Source: Hydrogenophaga sp. 2FB
Lineage (GTDB): Bacteria; Pseudomonadota; Gammaproteobacteria; Burkholderiales; Burkholderiaceae_C
Assembly: GCF_005503365.1 (NCBI RefSeq)
Contig: NZ_SCML01000006.1
Coordinates: 1-64,000 of the forward strand
Length of the DNA stretch: 64,000 bases
Direction: 5' to 3'
The notes below the pieces were generated by a model, which did not search any database, had not been told where the DNA came from, and was given only the letters and a program-made list of their open reading frames with translations. Positions 29,593-39,767 of this stretch are shown piece after piece. Made by a program: the position numbers and the translations under genes. Within the stretch, counting starts at the first letter, position 1. Each line of letters starts with the position of its first letter.

Positions 29593-30894
29593 TCAGGTGG
29601 GTGGCAGCATGCGCTCGGTGCGGAACTGGTCGGCGGCCGTCTCGCGTTCGCGGATGAGTGTGGCCTGGGTGCCGTCCACCAGCACTTCGGCCGCGCGGCC
29701 GCGCGTGTTGTAGTTGCTGGCCATGCTCATGCAATAGGCGCCAGCCGACATCACCGCCAGCAAGTCGCCCGACTGCACCGCGAGCGCGCGATCCCGCCCG
29801 ATCCAGTCACCGCTTTCGCACACCGGGCCGACCACGTCCCAGGTGGTCGTATCAACGTCGGGATGCGGTTGCCGCAGCGGCACGATGCGGTGAAACGCCT
29901 GGTACATGGCCGGGCGCGGCAGGTCGTTCATGGCGGCGTCGACGATCAGGAAGTTCTTGTGCTCGCCGGGTTTGAGGTACAGCACTTCGGTGAGGCACAC
30001 GCCCGCGTTGCCCACCAGCGATCGACCTGGCTCGATGAAGATCTTGCGGTCACCGAAGCCCCGCGCGTCCATGCGCTGCAGCAGCTGAGCCCAGAGCGCG
30101 TCGGCCTCGGGCGGGGTGTCGCCCTGGTAGTCGATGCCCAGTCCACCACCGAAGTCGATGTGCTCGATCGAGACACCCTTGGCCTCGATGGCCTGCACCA
30201 GGTCCAGCACGCGGTCCATGGCGTCCAGGTACGGCCCGGTCTGTGTGATCTGCGAGCCGATGTGGCAGTCGATACCCACCACGCGCAACCCGCCGCAAGC
30301 CGCGGCGTGGATGTACGTGTCGATCACGTCTTCGTGCGCGATGCCGAACTTGTTGCCCTTGAGCCCGGTGGAAATGTAGGGATGGGTTTGCGCGTCCACG
30401 TTGGGGTTCACGCGCACGCTCACCGGCGCGCGCAGCCCCATGCCGCGAGCCACTTCGTCGAGCACGTCGAGTTCCGCGCGGCTTTCCACGTTGAAGCAAC
30501 CGATGCCGACCGTCAGCGCCTGCCGCATCTCGGCGCGGGTCTTGCCCACGCCAGAGAAGATCACCTTCGCAGGTTCAACACCCGCGGCGAGCGCGCGCTC
30601 GAGTTCCCCGCCCGAGACGATGTCCAGGCCACAGCCCGCGCGCACCAGCGTCTGCAGAATCGCCAACGAGGAGTTGGCCTTCATGGCGTAACAAATCAGA
30701 TGGGGGCGACCCGCCAGCCCGCGTTGATACGCCGCCAGCGCGTTCAGCATGGCGGCCTGGCTGTACACGAACAAGGGGGTGCCATGCTCACGGGCCAGTC
30801 GATCGAGCGGCACACCTTCGACCGTCAACTGCTGGTCCTGATAGGTAAAAAACGGCAAGAGTGCGGCAGCCGGCAGGCCAGATGGTGTGGTCAT
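29593..30894 (-). CDS. lysA: Diaminopimelate decarboxylase
   Basis: LysA converts meso-diaminopimelate to L-lysine, the last step of lysine synthesis. The 433-residue fold type III PLP enzyme has the cofactor lysine K72 in 'ICYAMKANSS', the PLP phosphate-binding 'HIDFGGGLGIDY', and the second-domain catalytic segment 'GPVCESGDWIGRDR' with its active-site Cys. It is preceded 24 bases upstream by lptM on the same strand, so the two probably form an operon. Confidence 0.97.
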   Translation of the reverse strand: MTTPSGLPAAALLPFFTYQDQQLTVEGVPLDRLAREHGTPLFVYSQAAMLNALAAYQRGLAGRPHLICYAMKANSSLAILQTLVRAGCGLDIVSGGELERALAAGVEPAKVIFSGVGKTRAEMRQALTVGIGCFNVESRAELDVLDEVARGMGLRAPVSVRVNPNVDAQTHPYISTGLKGNKFGIAHEDVIDTYIHAAACGGLRVVGIDCHIGSQITQTGPYLDAMDRVLDLVQAIEAKGVSIEHIDFGGGLGIDYQGDTPPEADALWAQLLQRMDARGFGDRKIFIEPGRSLVGNAGVCLTEVLYLKPGEHKNFLIVDAAMNDLPRPAMYQAFHRIVPLRQPHPDVDTTTWDVVGPVCESGDWIGRDRALAVQSGDLLAVMSAGAYCMSMASNYNTRGRAAEVLVDGTQATLIRERETAADQFRTERMLPPT

Positions 30895-30918
30895 TCGAGA
30901 CAGAGAAGAAGAGAGGAT

Positions 30919-31119
30919 TCAGCGCTGAGCCGGAGGGGCTGGCGCGGGACGTGGCGTTTGATCGGCGGGCTTCTCGGTCGCGGGCTTGGGCGGCGGCAGA
31001 TACAGCGGCCCCCGTTGGCCGCAAGCGCTCAGAAGCAGTGCGCCCGTGCACATCGCAGCGATGGCCATGCGACGCGAGGGGCCGGCAGCCCCACCTAGAA
31101 TGCGTTTTGAACCAAACAT
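30919..31119 (-). CDS. lptM: LPS translocon maturation lipoprotein LptM (YifL)
   Basis: This small outer-membrane lipoprotein has 66 residues. A lipoprotein signal peptide ends in the lipobox LLSAC, followed at once by '[13 protein letters not shown]', the hallmark of the LptM/YifL family (CGQKGPLYLP). The family is known to bind LptD and help its oxidative maturation. The tail is Pro/Lys/Ala-rich. The ATG is only 12 bases from the divergent cyaY ATG. An internal Met (MAIAAMC) 16 codons in could be an alternative start. Confidence 0.93.
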   Translation of the reverse strand: MFGSKRILGGAAGPSRRMAIAAMCTGALLLSACGQRGPLYLPPPKPATEKPADQTPRPAPAPPAQR

Positions 31120-31131
31120 CGGCGCATTGTA

Positions 31132-31461
31132 ATGACGGACTCTGAATATCAGGACCACGCGGAAGCCTTGCTGAAGGCGGTTGAACTGGCGTGCGATCGC
31201 ATCAACGACCACACCGACGCCGATATCGACAACCAGCGCGTGGGCGGCATGGTCACCATGACGTTTGCCAACGGCAGCCAGATCATCATCAACCTGCAGA
31301 AACCCCTGCAGGAGGTGTGGATGGCGGCCCGCGCAGGTGGGTTCCACTACAAGCACGACGGCAAGGTCTGGATGGACACCAAGGGGCAGGGCGAATTCTT
31401 CGCCCACCTGTCACGGTGCGCGTCCGAGCAAGCCGGCTTGAAACTGGCGTTCAGTTCCTGA
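31132..31461 (+). CDS. cyaY: Iron-sulfur cluster assembly / iron donor protein CyaY (frataxin)
   Basis: Bacterial frataxin homologue of 109 residues that binds iron and tunes the cysteine desulfurase IscS. It has the acidic first helix ([20 protein letters not shown]), '[25 protein letters not shown]' strand region and the diagnostic '[20 protein letters not shown]'. It is packed between two minus-strand genes: 12 bases from the lptM start, and its last 11 bases overlap the end of mrcA. Confidence 0.96.
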   Translation: MTDSEYQDHAEALLKAVELACDRINDHTDADIDNQRVGGMVTMTFANGSQIIINLQKPLQEVWMAARAGGFHYKHDGKVWMDTKGQGEFFAHLSRCASEQAGLKLAFSS

Positions 31462-33874
31462 ACAGATCGAGGATGCTGCGGCGCTCCTCGATCGGCGCCA
31501 CAGGCTTGGGCACGGGGGCACCGTTGGCATCGAGTTCGGAGGTGGGTGCCGCCGCACCGGGCATCGGGTCCTGCAAGCCCAAACTGTGCACGCCGCGCCC
31601 GGGGCCGTATTCTTCGTAGTACCACTCGTTGCCCACGTTGACCACACCCGCTGGCGGGGTGTACGTCGCCACCGGCACACCCTTGAGCGCCTCCGACATG
31701 AACGAAATCCAGATGGGCAAGCTCAAACCGCCACCGGTCTCGCGGCTGCCGAGGTTGCGCGGCGCGTCATAACCAACCCATGCGGCGGCCACGATGGAAG
31801 GTTGGTAACCGACAAACCACGCATCCACGGAATCGTTGGTGGTGCCGGTTTTGCCGTAGAGGTCAGGGCGCTTCAAAGTGGCCTGTGCGCGCGCGGCGGT
31901 ACCTGTGCGTGTGATCTCCTGCAGCAAGCTGTTCATGATGAACGCATTGCGCGGCTCGATGGCGCGTTGGGTGTCGCTCAGCGTGGGTTCGGGTGCTTCG
32001 TAAAGCACCTTGCCCTTGTGGTCGCTCACGCGGGAGATCAGCACTGGGGGAACGCGGTAACCCCCATTGGCGAACACGCCGTAGCCGGTAGCCATTTGCA
32101 TCGGGGTGACGGCGCCGGCGCCCAGTGCCATGGTCAGGTAGGGCGGGTGCTTGTCCGCATCGAAGCCGAAGCGAGACACCCACTCCTGTGCGCTTCGCGT
32201 GCCGACCATCTGCAATACGCGGATCGACACCATGTTCTTGGACTTGGCCAGCGCGCGGCGCACGGACATGGGGCCTTCAAACTGGCCGTCGTAGTTCTTG
32301 GGCTCCCAGGGTTTGCCCCCGGTTTCGCCGGCCGAATAGAACAGGGGTGCATCGTTGACCACGGTGGTGGGCGTCAAGCCCTTTTCCAACGCCGCCGAGT
32401 AGATGAAAGGCTTGAAGCTGGAACCGGGCTGGCGCCAGGCTTGCGTCACGTGGTTGAACTTGCTCTTCTGGAAATCGAACCCGCCCACCAGCGCGAACAC
32501 CTTGCCAGTGTTGGGATCTAGCGCCACGAACGCCGATTCCACTTCCGGCAATTGCGTAATGCGCCAGATTTTGGGCGCGGTCTGCACGACCCGAATGACC
32601 GCGCCCGGTCGAATCTTGACGTTCGGGCCGGCCTTGTCCGACAGACCCGATTGCACCGGCTTGAGGCCCTCGCCCGTGATCTCGAACGGTTCACCATCCT
32701 GTCGCACGGCAACCACCCGCTTGGCGTTCGCTTCCAGCACCACCGCCGACAGCAAGTCGTCATTGTCTGGCCGCTCGTTCAGGGCTTCATCGATGGCGTC
32801 GTCCAGCGCCGGCCGCTCTTTCGGCAAGTCGATGAACAACTCCGGACCGCGGTAAAACTGCCGCCGTTCGAAGTCCAGTACACCCTGTCGCATGGCTTTG
32901 TAAGCGGCCCGTTGTTCGGCGGCCTTGAGCGTCGTGGTGACTACCAGACCTCTCGTGTACGCCTCTTCTCCGTACTGGGAAACGATGGATTGACGCACCA
33001 TCTCCGCGACATACTCGGCGTGCAGTCGGTCGGACCCGCCCAGTGAGCGCAGCTTGAGCTGCTCGGACTTGGCCGCTTCGGCTTCCTCGGCGGTTATGAA
33101 CCCGTTCTCGACCATGCGGTCGATGATGTGCAACTGACGGCTGCGCGCCCGCCGAGGGTTCTTCACTGGGTTGTAGGCCGACGGTGCCTGTGGCAGGCCC
33201 GCGAGCATCGCTGCTTCGGCGACCGTCACATCCTTGAGCGATTTGCCGAAATAGATCTGGGATGCCGCCGCAAAGCCGTAGGCACGTTGACCCAGATAAA
33301 TCTGGTTCATGTAGATCTCAAGGATTTGCTCCTTGGTCAGCATGTGCTCGAGCTTGAAGGTCAGCAGCACCTCATAAATCTTGCGCGTGTAGCTCTTCTC
33401 CGCGGACAGGTAGACATTGCGCGCCACCTGCATCGTGATGGTCGATGCGCCCTGGCTTTTTGCCTGCCGCAAATTGGCCAGCGCCGCGCGGATCATGCCG
33501 CGGTAGTCGACGCCGTTGTGCTCGAAAAACCGCGCGTCCTCGATGGCCAGCACCGCGTTCTTCATCACCGCGGGAATCTCTTGAATGGTGAGCAGGTTGC
33601 GCCGTTCCTCACCAAACTCGCCGATCAATTGACCGTCGGCCGTGATCACCCGCAAGGGCAACTTGGGCCGGTAATCCGCCAATCCCGCCACCTCCGGCAG
33701 GTTGGGATAGGCCACTGCCAGCGCGATGCCGACGGCCATCAACACGCACGCAACACCCGCCGCCGCCAGTCCGGCCAGACCCACCACCAAGCGACCCAGC
33801 CAGATCAGCACAGGGTGCCCGGCCGATACTGGTACGTCAGAGGAGTGGGTTGAAGAAGTGTCTGTTTTGGGCAT
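31451..33874 (-). CDS. mrcA: Penicillin-binding protein 1A, bifunctional peptidoglycan synthase
   Basis: PBP1A is a class A penicillin-binding protein with glycosyltransferase and transpeptidase activity at the inner membrane. The 807-residue protein has a cytoplasmic tail and one membrane anchor (about 24-52), a GT51 domain with '[19 protein letters not shown]' and '[12 protein letters not shown]', and an OB-like insert. The transpeptidase domain has SXXK in '[12 protein letters not shown]', SXN in 'AKSKNMVS' and '[15 protein letters not shown]'. The 3' end overlaps cyaY by 11 bases in antisense. It is divergent from pilM, as in many gamma- and betaproteobacteria. Confidence 0.97.
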   Translation of the reverse strand: MPKTDTSSTHSSDVPVSAGHPVLIWLGRLVVGLAGLAAAGVACVLMAVGIALAVAYPNLPEVAGLADYRPKLPLRVITADGQLIGEFGEERRNLLTIQEIPAVMKNAVLAIEDARFFEHNGVDYRGMIRAALANLRQAKSQGASTITMQVARNVYLSAEKSYTRKIYEVLLTFKLEHMLTKEQILEIYMNQIYLGQRAYGFAAASQIYFGKSLKDVTVAEAAMLAGLPQAPSAYNPVKNPRRARSRQLHIIDRMVENGFITAEEAEAAKSEQLKLRSLGGSDRLHAEYVAEMVRQSIVSQYGEEAYTRGLVVTTTLKAAEQRAAYKAMRQGVLDFERRQFYRGPELFIDLPKERPALDDAIDEALNERPDNDDLLSAVVLEANAKRVVAVRQDGEPFEITGEGLKPVQSGLSDKAGPNVKIRPGAVIRVVQTAPKIWRITQLPEVESAFVALDPNTGKVFALVGGFDFQKSKFNHVTQAWRQPGSSFKPFIYSAALEKGLTPTTVVNDAPLFYSAGETGGKPWEPKNYDGQFEGPMSVRRALAKSKNMVSIRVLQMVGTRSAQEWVSRFGFDADKHPPYLTMALGAGAVTPMQMATGYGVFANGGYRVPPVLISRVSDHKGKVLYEAPEPTLSDTQRAIEPRNAFIMNSLLQEITRTGTAARAQATLKRPDLYGKTGTTNDSVDAWFVGYQPSIVAAAWVGYDAPRNLGSRETGGGLSLPIWISFMSEALKGVPVATYTPPAGVVNVGNEWYYEEYGPGRGVHSLGLQDPMPGAAAPTSELDANGAPVPKPVAPIEERRSILDLFRN

Positions 33875-34137
33875 GCAGTCGTTCAGAGCCGTGGCCCTTG
33901 ATTATAAAAATCCGCGAGCCGGCAACCGGTCGCGTCGGCGTATTGTGAGTCGTTGCGAAGTTCGCGGCCAACGCGCCGATAAAGCAATTCTTGATGGGCC
34001 TTGATGCGTATGCTTTTGACAACGTTTCACTTTGTCTCAAAGGCAAAAAATCTTTGCTGGACAATGGGCTTGCTGCTAGCATTGAAGTGAATTCTTAAGT
34101 TTGACGACACCTGTCGTTACCATTTTTGGGGGCCACC

Positions 34138-35217
34138 TTGATCTCATTGGGGTCGTTATTCAGCCGGGAACCGGCGCCCTTGTTGGGCATCGACGTCAGC
34201 TCCTCCAGTGTCAAGTTGGTGGAGCTTGGCCGCAACCGGTCGGGCGATCTGGTGCTGGAGCGTTGCGCCATGGAACCGCTGGAGCGGGGCTGGATCACCG
34301 ATGGCAACATCGAAAAATTCGATGAGGTGGCGGAAGCGGTACGCCGTGTTGTGCGCAAGAGTGGCAGCAAGACAAAGAACGTGGCACTCGCGCTGCCGGC
34401 CTCGGCGGTGATCACCAAGAAAATCATTCTGCCGGGCGGCCTTTCAGACAAGGAGCTGGAAGCCCAGGTGGAGTCCGAGGCCAATCAGTACATTCCCTTT
34501 TCGCTGGATGAAGTGAGCCTGGATTTTTGCGTGATCGGACCCAGTGCAAGTTCGGTCGGCGATGTGGAAGTGTTGATCGCCGCTTCGCGCAAGGAAAAGG
34601 TGTCGGATCGGCAGGGCCTGGCTGAAGCCGCGGGGCTCAAGCCGGTGGTCATGGACGTTGAGTCCTATGCATCCCGCATGGCAGCAGGGCGCGTGATTGA
34701 AACGTTGCCGAACCAAGGCGTGGATTCTCTGGTGGCGCTGTTTGAAGTGGGTGCTCTGACCACCAGCATGCAGGTGATACGCAACGACGACGTGCTGTAT
34801 GAGCGCGATCAGGCTTTCGGCGGTGCCCAGCTGACACAACTCATCGTCCGTCAGTATGGATTCTCGTCGGACGAGGCTGAGGCGAAAAAGCGCTCCGGCG
34901 ACCTGCCCGACGACTACCGCGCGGCTGTGCTGGATCCGTTCATCGAGAGCATGGCCCAGGAAATCGGGCGAGCCCTTCAATTCTTTTTTACAAGCACGCC
35001 TTACAACAAACTCGACCACATTCTGCTGGCCGGGGGCAGTGCGGCATTGCCTGGACTCACGGAGGCGGTGACCCACCAGACCTCGTTCGCGTGCATGGTG
35101 ATCAATCCGTTTGATGCGATGGAAATGGCCACCTCGATTCAGGCCCGAAAAATCTCTCGCGAGGCACCGTCGTACCTGACCTCCACCGGCTTGGCGCTGC
35201 GGAGGTTTTACCAATGA
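34138..35217 (+). CDS. pilM: Type IV pilus inner-membrane platform protein PilM
   Basis: This is a cytoplasmic actin-like ATPase-fold protein of the pilus alignment complex; it binds the N-terminus of PilN. TTG at 34138 is preferred because it yields MISLGSLFS, the usual PilM start, with GGGGG just upstream; another TTG lies 4 codons earlier. The 359-residue protein has 'PLLGIDVSSSSVKLVELG' (phosphate 1), 'VALALPASAVITKKI', 'DVESYASRMAAG' and 'HILLAGGSAALPGLTEAV' (adenosine motif). The 263-base mrcA-pilM spacer holds a possible promoter, TTGCTG (34054-34059) and TAGCAT (34077-34082) with 17-base spacing, weak evidence only. Confidence 0.94.
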   Translation: MISLGSLFSREPAPLLGIDVSSSSVKLVELGRNRSGDLVLERCAMEPLERGWITDGNIEKFDEVAEAVRRVVRKSGSKTKNVALALPASAVITKKIILPGGLSDKELEAQVESEANQYIPFSLDEVSLDFCVIGPSASSVGDVEVLIAASRKEKVSDRQGLAEAAGLKPVVMDVESYASRMAAGRVIETLPNQGVDSLVALFEVGALTTSMQVIRNDDVLYERDQAFGGAQLTQLIVRQYGFSSDEAEAKKRSGDLPDDYRAAVLDPFIESMAQEIGRALQFFFTSTPYNKLDHILLAGGSAALPGLTEAVTHQTSFACMVINPFDAMEMATSIQARKISREAPSYLTSTGLALRRFYQ

Positions 35218-35810
35218 TCTTGATCAACTTGTTGCCTCACCGCGAGGCGACCAGAAAGCGGCAAAAGGATCAGTTCTTCACGCAGTTGGGTTTGTCCGCA
35301 CTGCTCGGTGGCGTGATTTGTGGTGCCGTCTTTACTTGGTATCAAGGCCAGATCGCAGAACAGCAGGAGCGAAACCAGTTTCTGCAGTCCGAGATTTCCA
35401 AACTGGAAGCAGAGATCAAGGACATTGCCAATCTGCAGCGCGAAATCGCGTCCTTGCGCGCGCGCCAGACGGCGGTGGAAAATTTGCAAGGCGATCGCAA
35501 TCTTCCCGTGCATCTGCTGGACGAACTGGCCGAGCAGTTGCCCGATGGCGTCTACCTGACCAGCATGAAGCAAGAGAGCCAGAGCGTGCTCCTCCTGGGG
35601 GTGGCGCAGTCGCAAGAACGTGTATCGGATCTGCTGCGCAATCTCGGCAACAACAGCCCTTGGTTGGTCAAGCCTGAGCTGGTAGAGATTGTTGCGGCGA
35701 GGTTTGGAGAGGCGGGGCGCGAGCAACGCCGCGTTTCGAACTTCACGATTCGCGTTTCACTCAAGCGCCCATCTGCTGCGCCCGCCGTCGCCGCTCCCAG
35801 CAAAGGTTGA
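35214..35810 (+). CDS. pilN: Type IV pilus assembly protein PilN
   Basis: PilN is a bitopic inner-membrane protein linking PilM to PilO. The 198-residue product starts with the conserved PilM-binding peptide 'MILINLLPHRE' (INLLP), then one membrane helix (about 24-45), a coiled coil (QERNQFLQSEISKLEAEIKDI) and a ferredoxin-like periplasmic domain. ATG overlaps the pilM stop, giving translational coupling. Confidence 0.95.
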   Translation: MILINLLPHREATRKRQKDQFFTQLGLSALLGGVICGAVFTWYQGQIAEQQERNQFLQSEISKLEAEIKDIANLQREIASLRARQTAVENLQGDRNLPVHLLDELAEQLPDGVYLTSMKQESQSVLLLGVAQSQERVSDLLRNLGNNSPWLVKPELVEIVAARFGEAGREQRRVSNFTIRVSLKRPSAAPAVAAPSKG

Positions 35811-35826
35811 TCCAGGACCGCGCACC

Positions 35827-36501
35827 ATGGCCAAATCGCCCAGTATGAATGTGGATTTCAAGGGAATCCAGGACAAGCTCAAAGGCCAATTCACTGGCCT
35901 TGATCCCAATGACCCATCTCAGTGGCCGGGGCTACCTCGTAACCTATTGTTTGTCGCCGTGTGTGTGGCCGTGATCGCGGGCTTGTGGTTTGCATGGCTG
36001 AAGACATCCGATGAAGAACTGATTGCGGAGAAAGCGCGCGAAGAGCAGCTTCGCGAGGACTATCGCAAGAAGCTCGTACAGGCAGTCAATCTGGATGCTC
36101 TGCGCAAGCAACTTGAGCAGGTGCAGCAGTATGTGACACAGCTTGAGAAGCAACTTCCCAGTAAAGCGGAAATGGACGCGCTGCTGTCGGATATTAACCA
36201 GGCCGGGTTGGGCCGCAGCTTGCAGTTCGAGCTGTTTCGTCCTGGCCAAGTGAGCGTAAAGGAATACTACGCTGAACTGCCGATCGCGTTGCGCGTGACG
36301 GGCACCTACCACGACATTGGGCTGTTCGCGGCAGATATTGCCAACCTCTCTCGCATCGTCACGCTCAACAACCTCAGCCTGACCCCTGTCAAGGACCGTG
36401 AAGGCGTGCTGACCATGGACGGAACGGCCAAGACCTTCCGGTACCTCGATCAGGAGGAGGTTGCCGCGCAACAGCAGGCGGCGAAGGGAGCGAAGAAGTG
36501 A
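35827..36501 (+). CDS. pilO: Type IV pilus assembly protein PilO
   Basis: PilO pairs with PilN in the periplasm to align the pilus machine. The 224-residue protein has a cytoplasmic N-terminus, one helix around residues 40-60 ('LLFVAVCVAVIAGLWFAWL'), a coiled coil (about 68-115, rich in Glu/Gln/Lys) and a C-terminal ferredoxin-like domain with 'LPIALRVTGTYHDIGLFAAD', characteristic of the family. Its TGA shares one base with the pilP ATG. Confidence 0.95.
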   Translation: MAKSPSMNVDFKGIQDKLKGQFTGLDPNDPSQWPGLPRNLLFVAVCVAVIAGLWFAWLKTSDEELIAEKAREEQLREDYRKKLVQAVNLDALRKQLEQVQQYVTQLEKQLPSKAEMDALLSDINQAGLGRSLQFELFRPGQVSVKEYYAELPIALRVTGTYHDIGLFAADIANLSRIVTLNNLSLTPVKDREGVLTMDGTAKTFRYLDQEEVAAQQQAAKGAKK

Positions 36502-37052
36502 TGCAGATTCGAGGGATATCCGTGGGCGGCACTCTGGTGCTGGCGTTCGCGTTGGCGGCGTGCACGTCGTCCGGTCAAGACGAACTTCAAGCCTGGATGC
36601 AGAGCGAACGCAATTCGATCAGGCCTTCGGTCGCTCCCATTCCCGAGCCGACCAAATTCGTTCCGCAAGCGTACGAAGGCGAGCGCCTGACGCCACCCTT
36701 CAGCAGTGAGAAACTGGCCAGCGCCTTACGTGGTTCTCAATCGGCGCCTGTGGTCAATTCGGCACTTATCGAGCCCGAACTTAATCGGCGCAAACAGCCC
36801 TTGGAGGCGTTTCCGCTCGACACGATGTCCTTGGTGGGCAGTCTGAATCGCGATGGTCAACTGGTGGCTTTGGTCAAGGTGGGCGAGTTGTTGTACCAAG
36901 TGAAGCCGGGCAGCTATCTGGGCCAGAACTATGGGCGAGTCACCCGAATTACCGAACGAGAAGTGGTGATGCGCGAGATCGTGCAGGATTCCGCTGGGGA
37001 ATGGACGGAGCGCGCTGCGGCGCTGCAGTTACAAGAGGATGCTTCTAAATGA
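36501..37052 (+). CDS. pilP: Type IV pilus lipoprotein PilP
   Basis: PilP is a lipoprotein that connects the PilNO complex to the secretin PilQ. The 183-residue product has a lipobox (ALAAC) after a short signal, a disordered Pro-rich stretch (about 45-85) and the C-terminal beta-sandwich with 'PLDTMSLVGSLNRDGQLVALVKVGE'. ATG at 36501 overlaps the pilO stop by one base; a GTG directly before it is an alternative start. Its TGA overlaps pilQ's ATG. Confidence 0.94.
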   Translation: MQIRGISVGGTLVLAFALAACTSSGQDELQAWMQSERNSIRPSVAPIPEPTKFVPQAYEGERLTPPFSSEKLASALRGSQSAPVVNSALIEPELNRRKQPLEAFPLDTMSLVGSLNRDGQLVALVKVGELLYQVKPGSYLGQNYGRVTRITEREVVMREIVQDSAGEWTERAAALQLQEDASK

Positions 37053-39181
37053 ACAACAAGCCAAACAAGGCGACCGTATTCGCGGGTGTGCAGCGCGGAA
37101 TGCTCAAGGGGGCCATGTTCGCATGCATGGCGTTGACCGCCGTTTGGGCGCATGCTCAGAACGCAATCCAGTCGGTGACAGGAGGCGTTCAAGGTGGCGT
37201 GGAGGTTGTTCGCATCAATACGACCGAGCCGTTGACCGCGTTGCCTACTGGTTTCACTGTTCAGGCGCCAGCGCGCATTGCGCTGGATTTCCCGGGGGTC
37301 GCCAATGCCATTGGTCGCAACGCAGTCGAGATCAATGAAGGCAATCTTCGGTCGGCCAACGTCGTTCAAGCCGGTGACCGAACGCGTGTTGTCATCAACC
37401 TGAAGCAGGCGGCCGCTTACGAAGCCAAGATCGAAGGCAAGACGTTGTTGGTGATCCTTGAACGTGCGCAGCCGGTGTCGGCACCCACCGCACCTCCGTC
37501 AGCGTTCGCCGAAAACCGGAATCGTGACGTCGCCGCCCTGCGTGACATCGATTTTCGTCGCGGTGTTGGCAACGCGGGTCGCGTGGTGGTCGAACTGGCC
37601 AACAACCAGGTCGGCGTGGACATTCGGCAGCAAGGTCAAAATCTGGTGGTTGAATTTCTCAAGACCTCCTTGCCCGAGGGCTTGCGCCGTCGCCTCGATG
37701 TCAGCGACTTTGGTACCCCTGTGCAGAGCGTGACGACGTCACAAACCGGGGATCGCGTGCGCATGGTGGTTACACCCACCGGCAATTGGGAGCACTCGGC
37801 CTACCAGAGTGATAACCAATTCGTGTTGGAAGTGCGTGAACAAAAGATCGATGCGTCCAAGCTCACGCAAGGTCCGGGGTACAACGGAGAGAAACTCTCA
37901 CTGAACTTCCAGAACATCGAAGTGCGTTCGTTGCTGCAGGTGATAGCAGACTTCACGAACTTCAACATCGTGACGTCCGACTCGGTGACCGGCGCGGTGA
38001 CGCTTAGACTCAAAGATGTTCCTTGGGATCAAGCGTTGGACATCATCTTGCAAGCCAAGGGCCTGGGCATGCGCAAATCGGGCAATGTGTTGTGGATTGC
38101 GCCCAAAGACGAAATTGCTGCGCGGGAAAAGCAGGAGCTGGAATCCAAGGCCTCGATTGAAAGCCTGGAAACGCTTCGCACCCAGGCCTTCCAGATGAAC
38201 TATGCCAAGGCGGCCGACATTGCAGCCCAATTGACGTCAACGGGCTCGGGTAGCACCGGCTCGGGCAGCGCCAATGCTCGCATCCTCTCCAGCCGAGGCA
38301 GTGTGATCTCCGAACCGCGAACCAACCAGCTGTTCGTGACCGACATCCCGTCTCGTCTGGAACAGGTGCAGGAACTCATCAGCAAGCTCGATATTGCAAT
38401 CCGTCAGGTGATGATCGAAGCGCGGATCGTGGAAGCCGATGACACCTTTGGTAAATCGCTGGGTGTGCGATTGGGCGGCGGTGTGCGCGGCTTTGGCGTG
38501 GGCTCCGTGAACGGCAATCAAGTGAATGGCAACTTCGGCTCGACCTATGGTGCTGTGTCGAGCGCGGCGGGTCCGACGCTGACGTCCGCCCCCTTCGTGA
38601 GCTTGCCAGCCAATCCAGGGTCTGCTGCTGCGGCGTCGTACGCGCTGTCTCTGTTCAGCCCGAATGCATCGAGATTTCTGAGTCTTGAAATATCTGCCCT
38701 GGAGTCTGACGGAAAAGGCCGTATCGTCTCTAGCCCTCGCGTGGTCACGGCCGATCAGGTCAAGGCTTTGATCGAGCAAGGCACGGAGTTTCCCTATCAG
38801 ACGGCCACGTCCAGCGGCGCCACCGCCATCGCGTTCCGGAAGGCCAACCTCAAGTTGGAAGTGACGCCGCAGATCACGCCCGAGGGCAACATCATTCTGG
38901 ATCTGGACATCAACAAAGACAGCCGCGGCGAGTCGACGCCAGATGGCATTGCCATCAATACCAAGCATGTGCAAACCCAAGTGCTGGTGGAAAACGGTGG
39001 TACGGTCGTGATCGGGGGCATTTTCGAGCAGACCGAACGAGACCAGGTCAACAAGGTGCCCTTGCTGGGGGATTTGCCGGGGGTCGGGAATCTGTTCAAA
39101 TCGCGCGACCGTATCTCCAACAAATCCGAGTTGCTTATCTTCATCACGCCACGTGTGCTGGGGCGCTCGGCCATCAATTGA
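37049..39181 (+). CDS. pilQ: Type IV pilus secretin PilQ
   Basis: PilQ is the outer-membrane gated channel for the pilus fibre. The 710-residue precursor has a signal peptide (cut near AHAQ), two AMIN domains that bind peptidoglycan (about 35-130 and 165-275), a secretin N0/STN domain (about 290-360, 'VRSLLQVIADFTNFNIVTSDS'), an N1 domain (about 370-460) with 'EPRTNQLFVTDIPSRLEQV', and the secretin core with 'GRIVSSPRVVTADQ' and C-terminal 'ELLIFITPRVL'. A Ser/Gly/Ala-rich stretch (about 400-420) lies in the N1 domain. ATG overlaps the pilP stop. Confidence 0.96.
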   Translation: MNNKPNKATVFAGVQRGMLKGAMFACMALTAVWAHAQNAIQSVTGGVQGGVEVVRINTTEPLTALPTGFTVQAPARIALDFPGVANAIGRNAVEINEGNLRSANVVQAGDRTRVVINLKQAAAYEAKIEGKTLLVILERAQPVSAPTAPPSAFAENRNRDVAALRDIDFRRGVGNAGRVVVELANNQVGVDIRQQGQNLVVEFLKTSLPEGLRRRLDVSDFGTPVQSVTTSQTGDRVRMVVTPTGNWEHSAYQSDNQFVLEVREQKIDASKLTQGPGYNGEKLSLNFQNIEVRSLLQVIADFTNFNIVTSDSVTGAVTLRLKDVPWDQALDIILQAKGLGMRKSGNVLWIAPKDEIAAREKQELESKASIESLETLRTQAFQMNYAKAADIAAQLTSTGSGSTGSGSANARILSSRGSVISEPRTNQLFVTDIPSRLEQVQELISKLDIAIRQVMIEARIVEADDTFGKSLGVRLGGGVRGFGVGSVNGNQVNGNFGSTYGAVSSAAGPTLTSAPFVSLPANPGSAAAASYALSLFSPNASRFLSLEISALESDGKGRIVSSPRVVTADQVKALIEQGTEFPYQTATSSGATAIAFRKANLKLEVTPQITPEGNIILDLDINKDSRGESTPDGIAINTKHVQTQVLVENGGTVVIGGIFEQTERDQVNKVPLLGDLPGVGNLFKSRDRISNKSELLIFITPRVLGRSAIN

Positions 39182-39738
39182 GCGTTTCATCGTGTTTTCT
39201 CGTCGGCCTGCCGGGCTCCGGCAAATCGACCGTGGGCCGACAACTTGCCCGTCGCCTCGCACTCCCCTTTGTCGACACCGACCACGTGATCGAGCAGCGG
39301 CTTGGCTGTTCGATCCGTGAGTTTTTCGAGCGCGAAGGTGAAGAGCGATTCCGCGACCTTGAGGCCGCGATCGTTGACGAGTTCACGCAGGGTCCCGTCG
39401 CGGTAGTGTCTACCGGTGGCGGTTCAGTGCTGCGATCCGAAAACCGGATGCATTTGCATGAGCGTGGCACCGTCTTCTACTTGAAGTCCGCGCCGGAAGA
39501 GCTGTTCCGGCGGCTGCGCCACGATCGCAACAGACCGCTGCTTCAGGTGGCGGATCCCTTGCAGCGGTTGCGAGACTTGTTCGACGCGCGCGATCCGCTG
39601 TACCGTACGGTGTCGCACTTCGTGATCGAAACTGGCCGCCCGTCCGTGGCGACACTCGTCAATATGATTGTGATGCAGGTGGAGTTGGGGCAAGCAGCCG
39701 CCGCGGTTCCATCAGAACGCGGTACCTCGGACCACTGA
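39178..39738 (+). CDS. aroK: Shikimate kinase
   Basis: AroK phosphorylates shikimate at the 3-hydroxyl using ATP, on the way to chorismate and aromatic amino acids. The start is TTG, overlapping the pilQ stop as TTGA; no ATG occurs before the P-loop. The P-loop is 'GLPGSGKS' (10-17), followed by '[19 protein letters not shown]' (shikimate-binding DTD), and '[10 protein letters not shown]' (GGG motif). At 186 residues it is a normal length. Linkage to pilMNOPQ and aroB is typical of proteobacteria. Confidence 0.95.
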   Translation: MSVSSCFLVGLPGSGKSTVGRQLARRLALPFVDTDHVIEQRLGCSIREFFEREGEERFRDLEAAIVDEFTQGPVAVVSTGGGSVLRSENRMHLHERGTVFYLKSAPEELFRRLRHDRNRPLLQVADPLQRLRDLFDARDPLYRTVSHFVIETGRPSVATLVNMIVMQVELGQAAAAVPSERGTSDH

Positions 39739-39767
39739 AGCGCGGACACCGAATAAACTCGGTGCCC

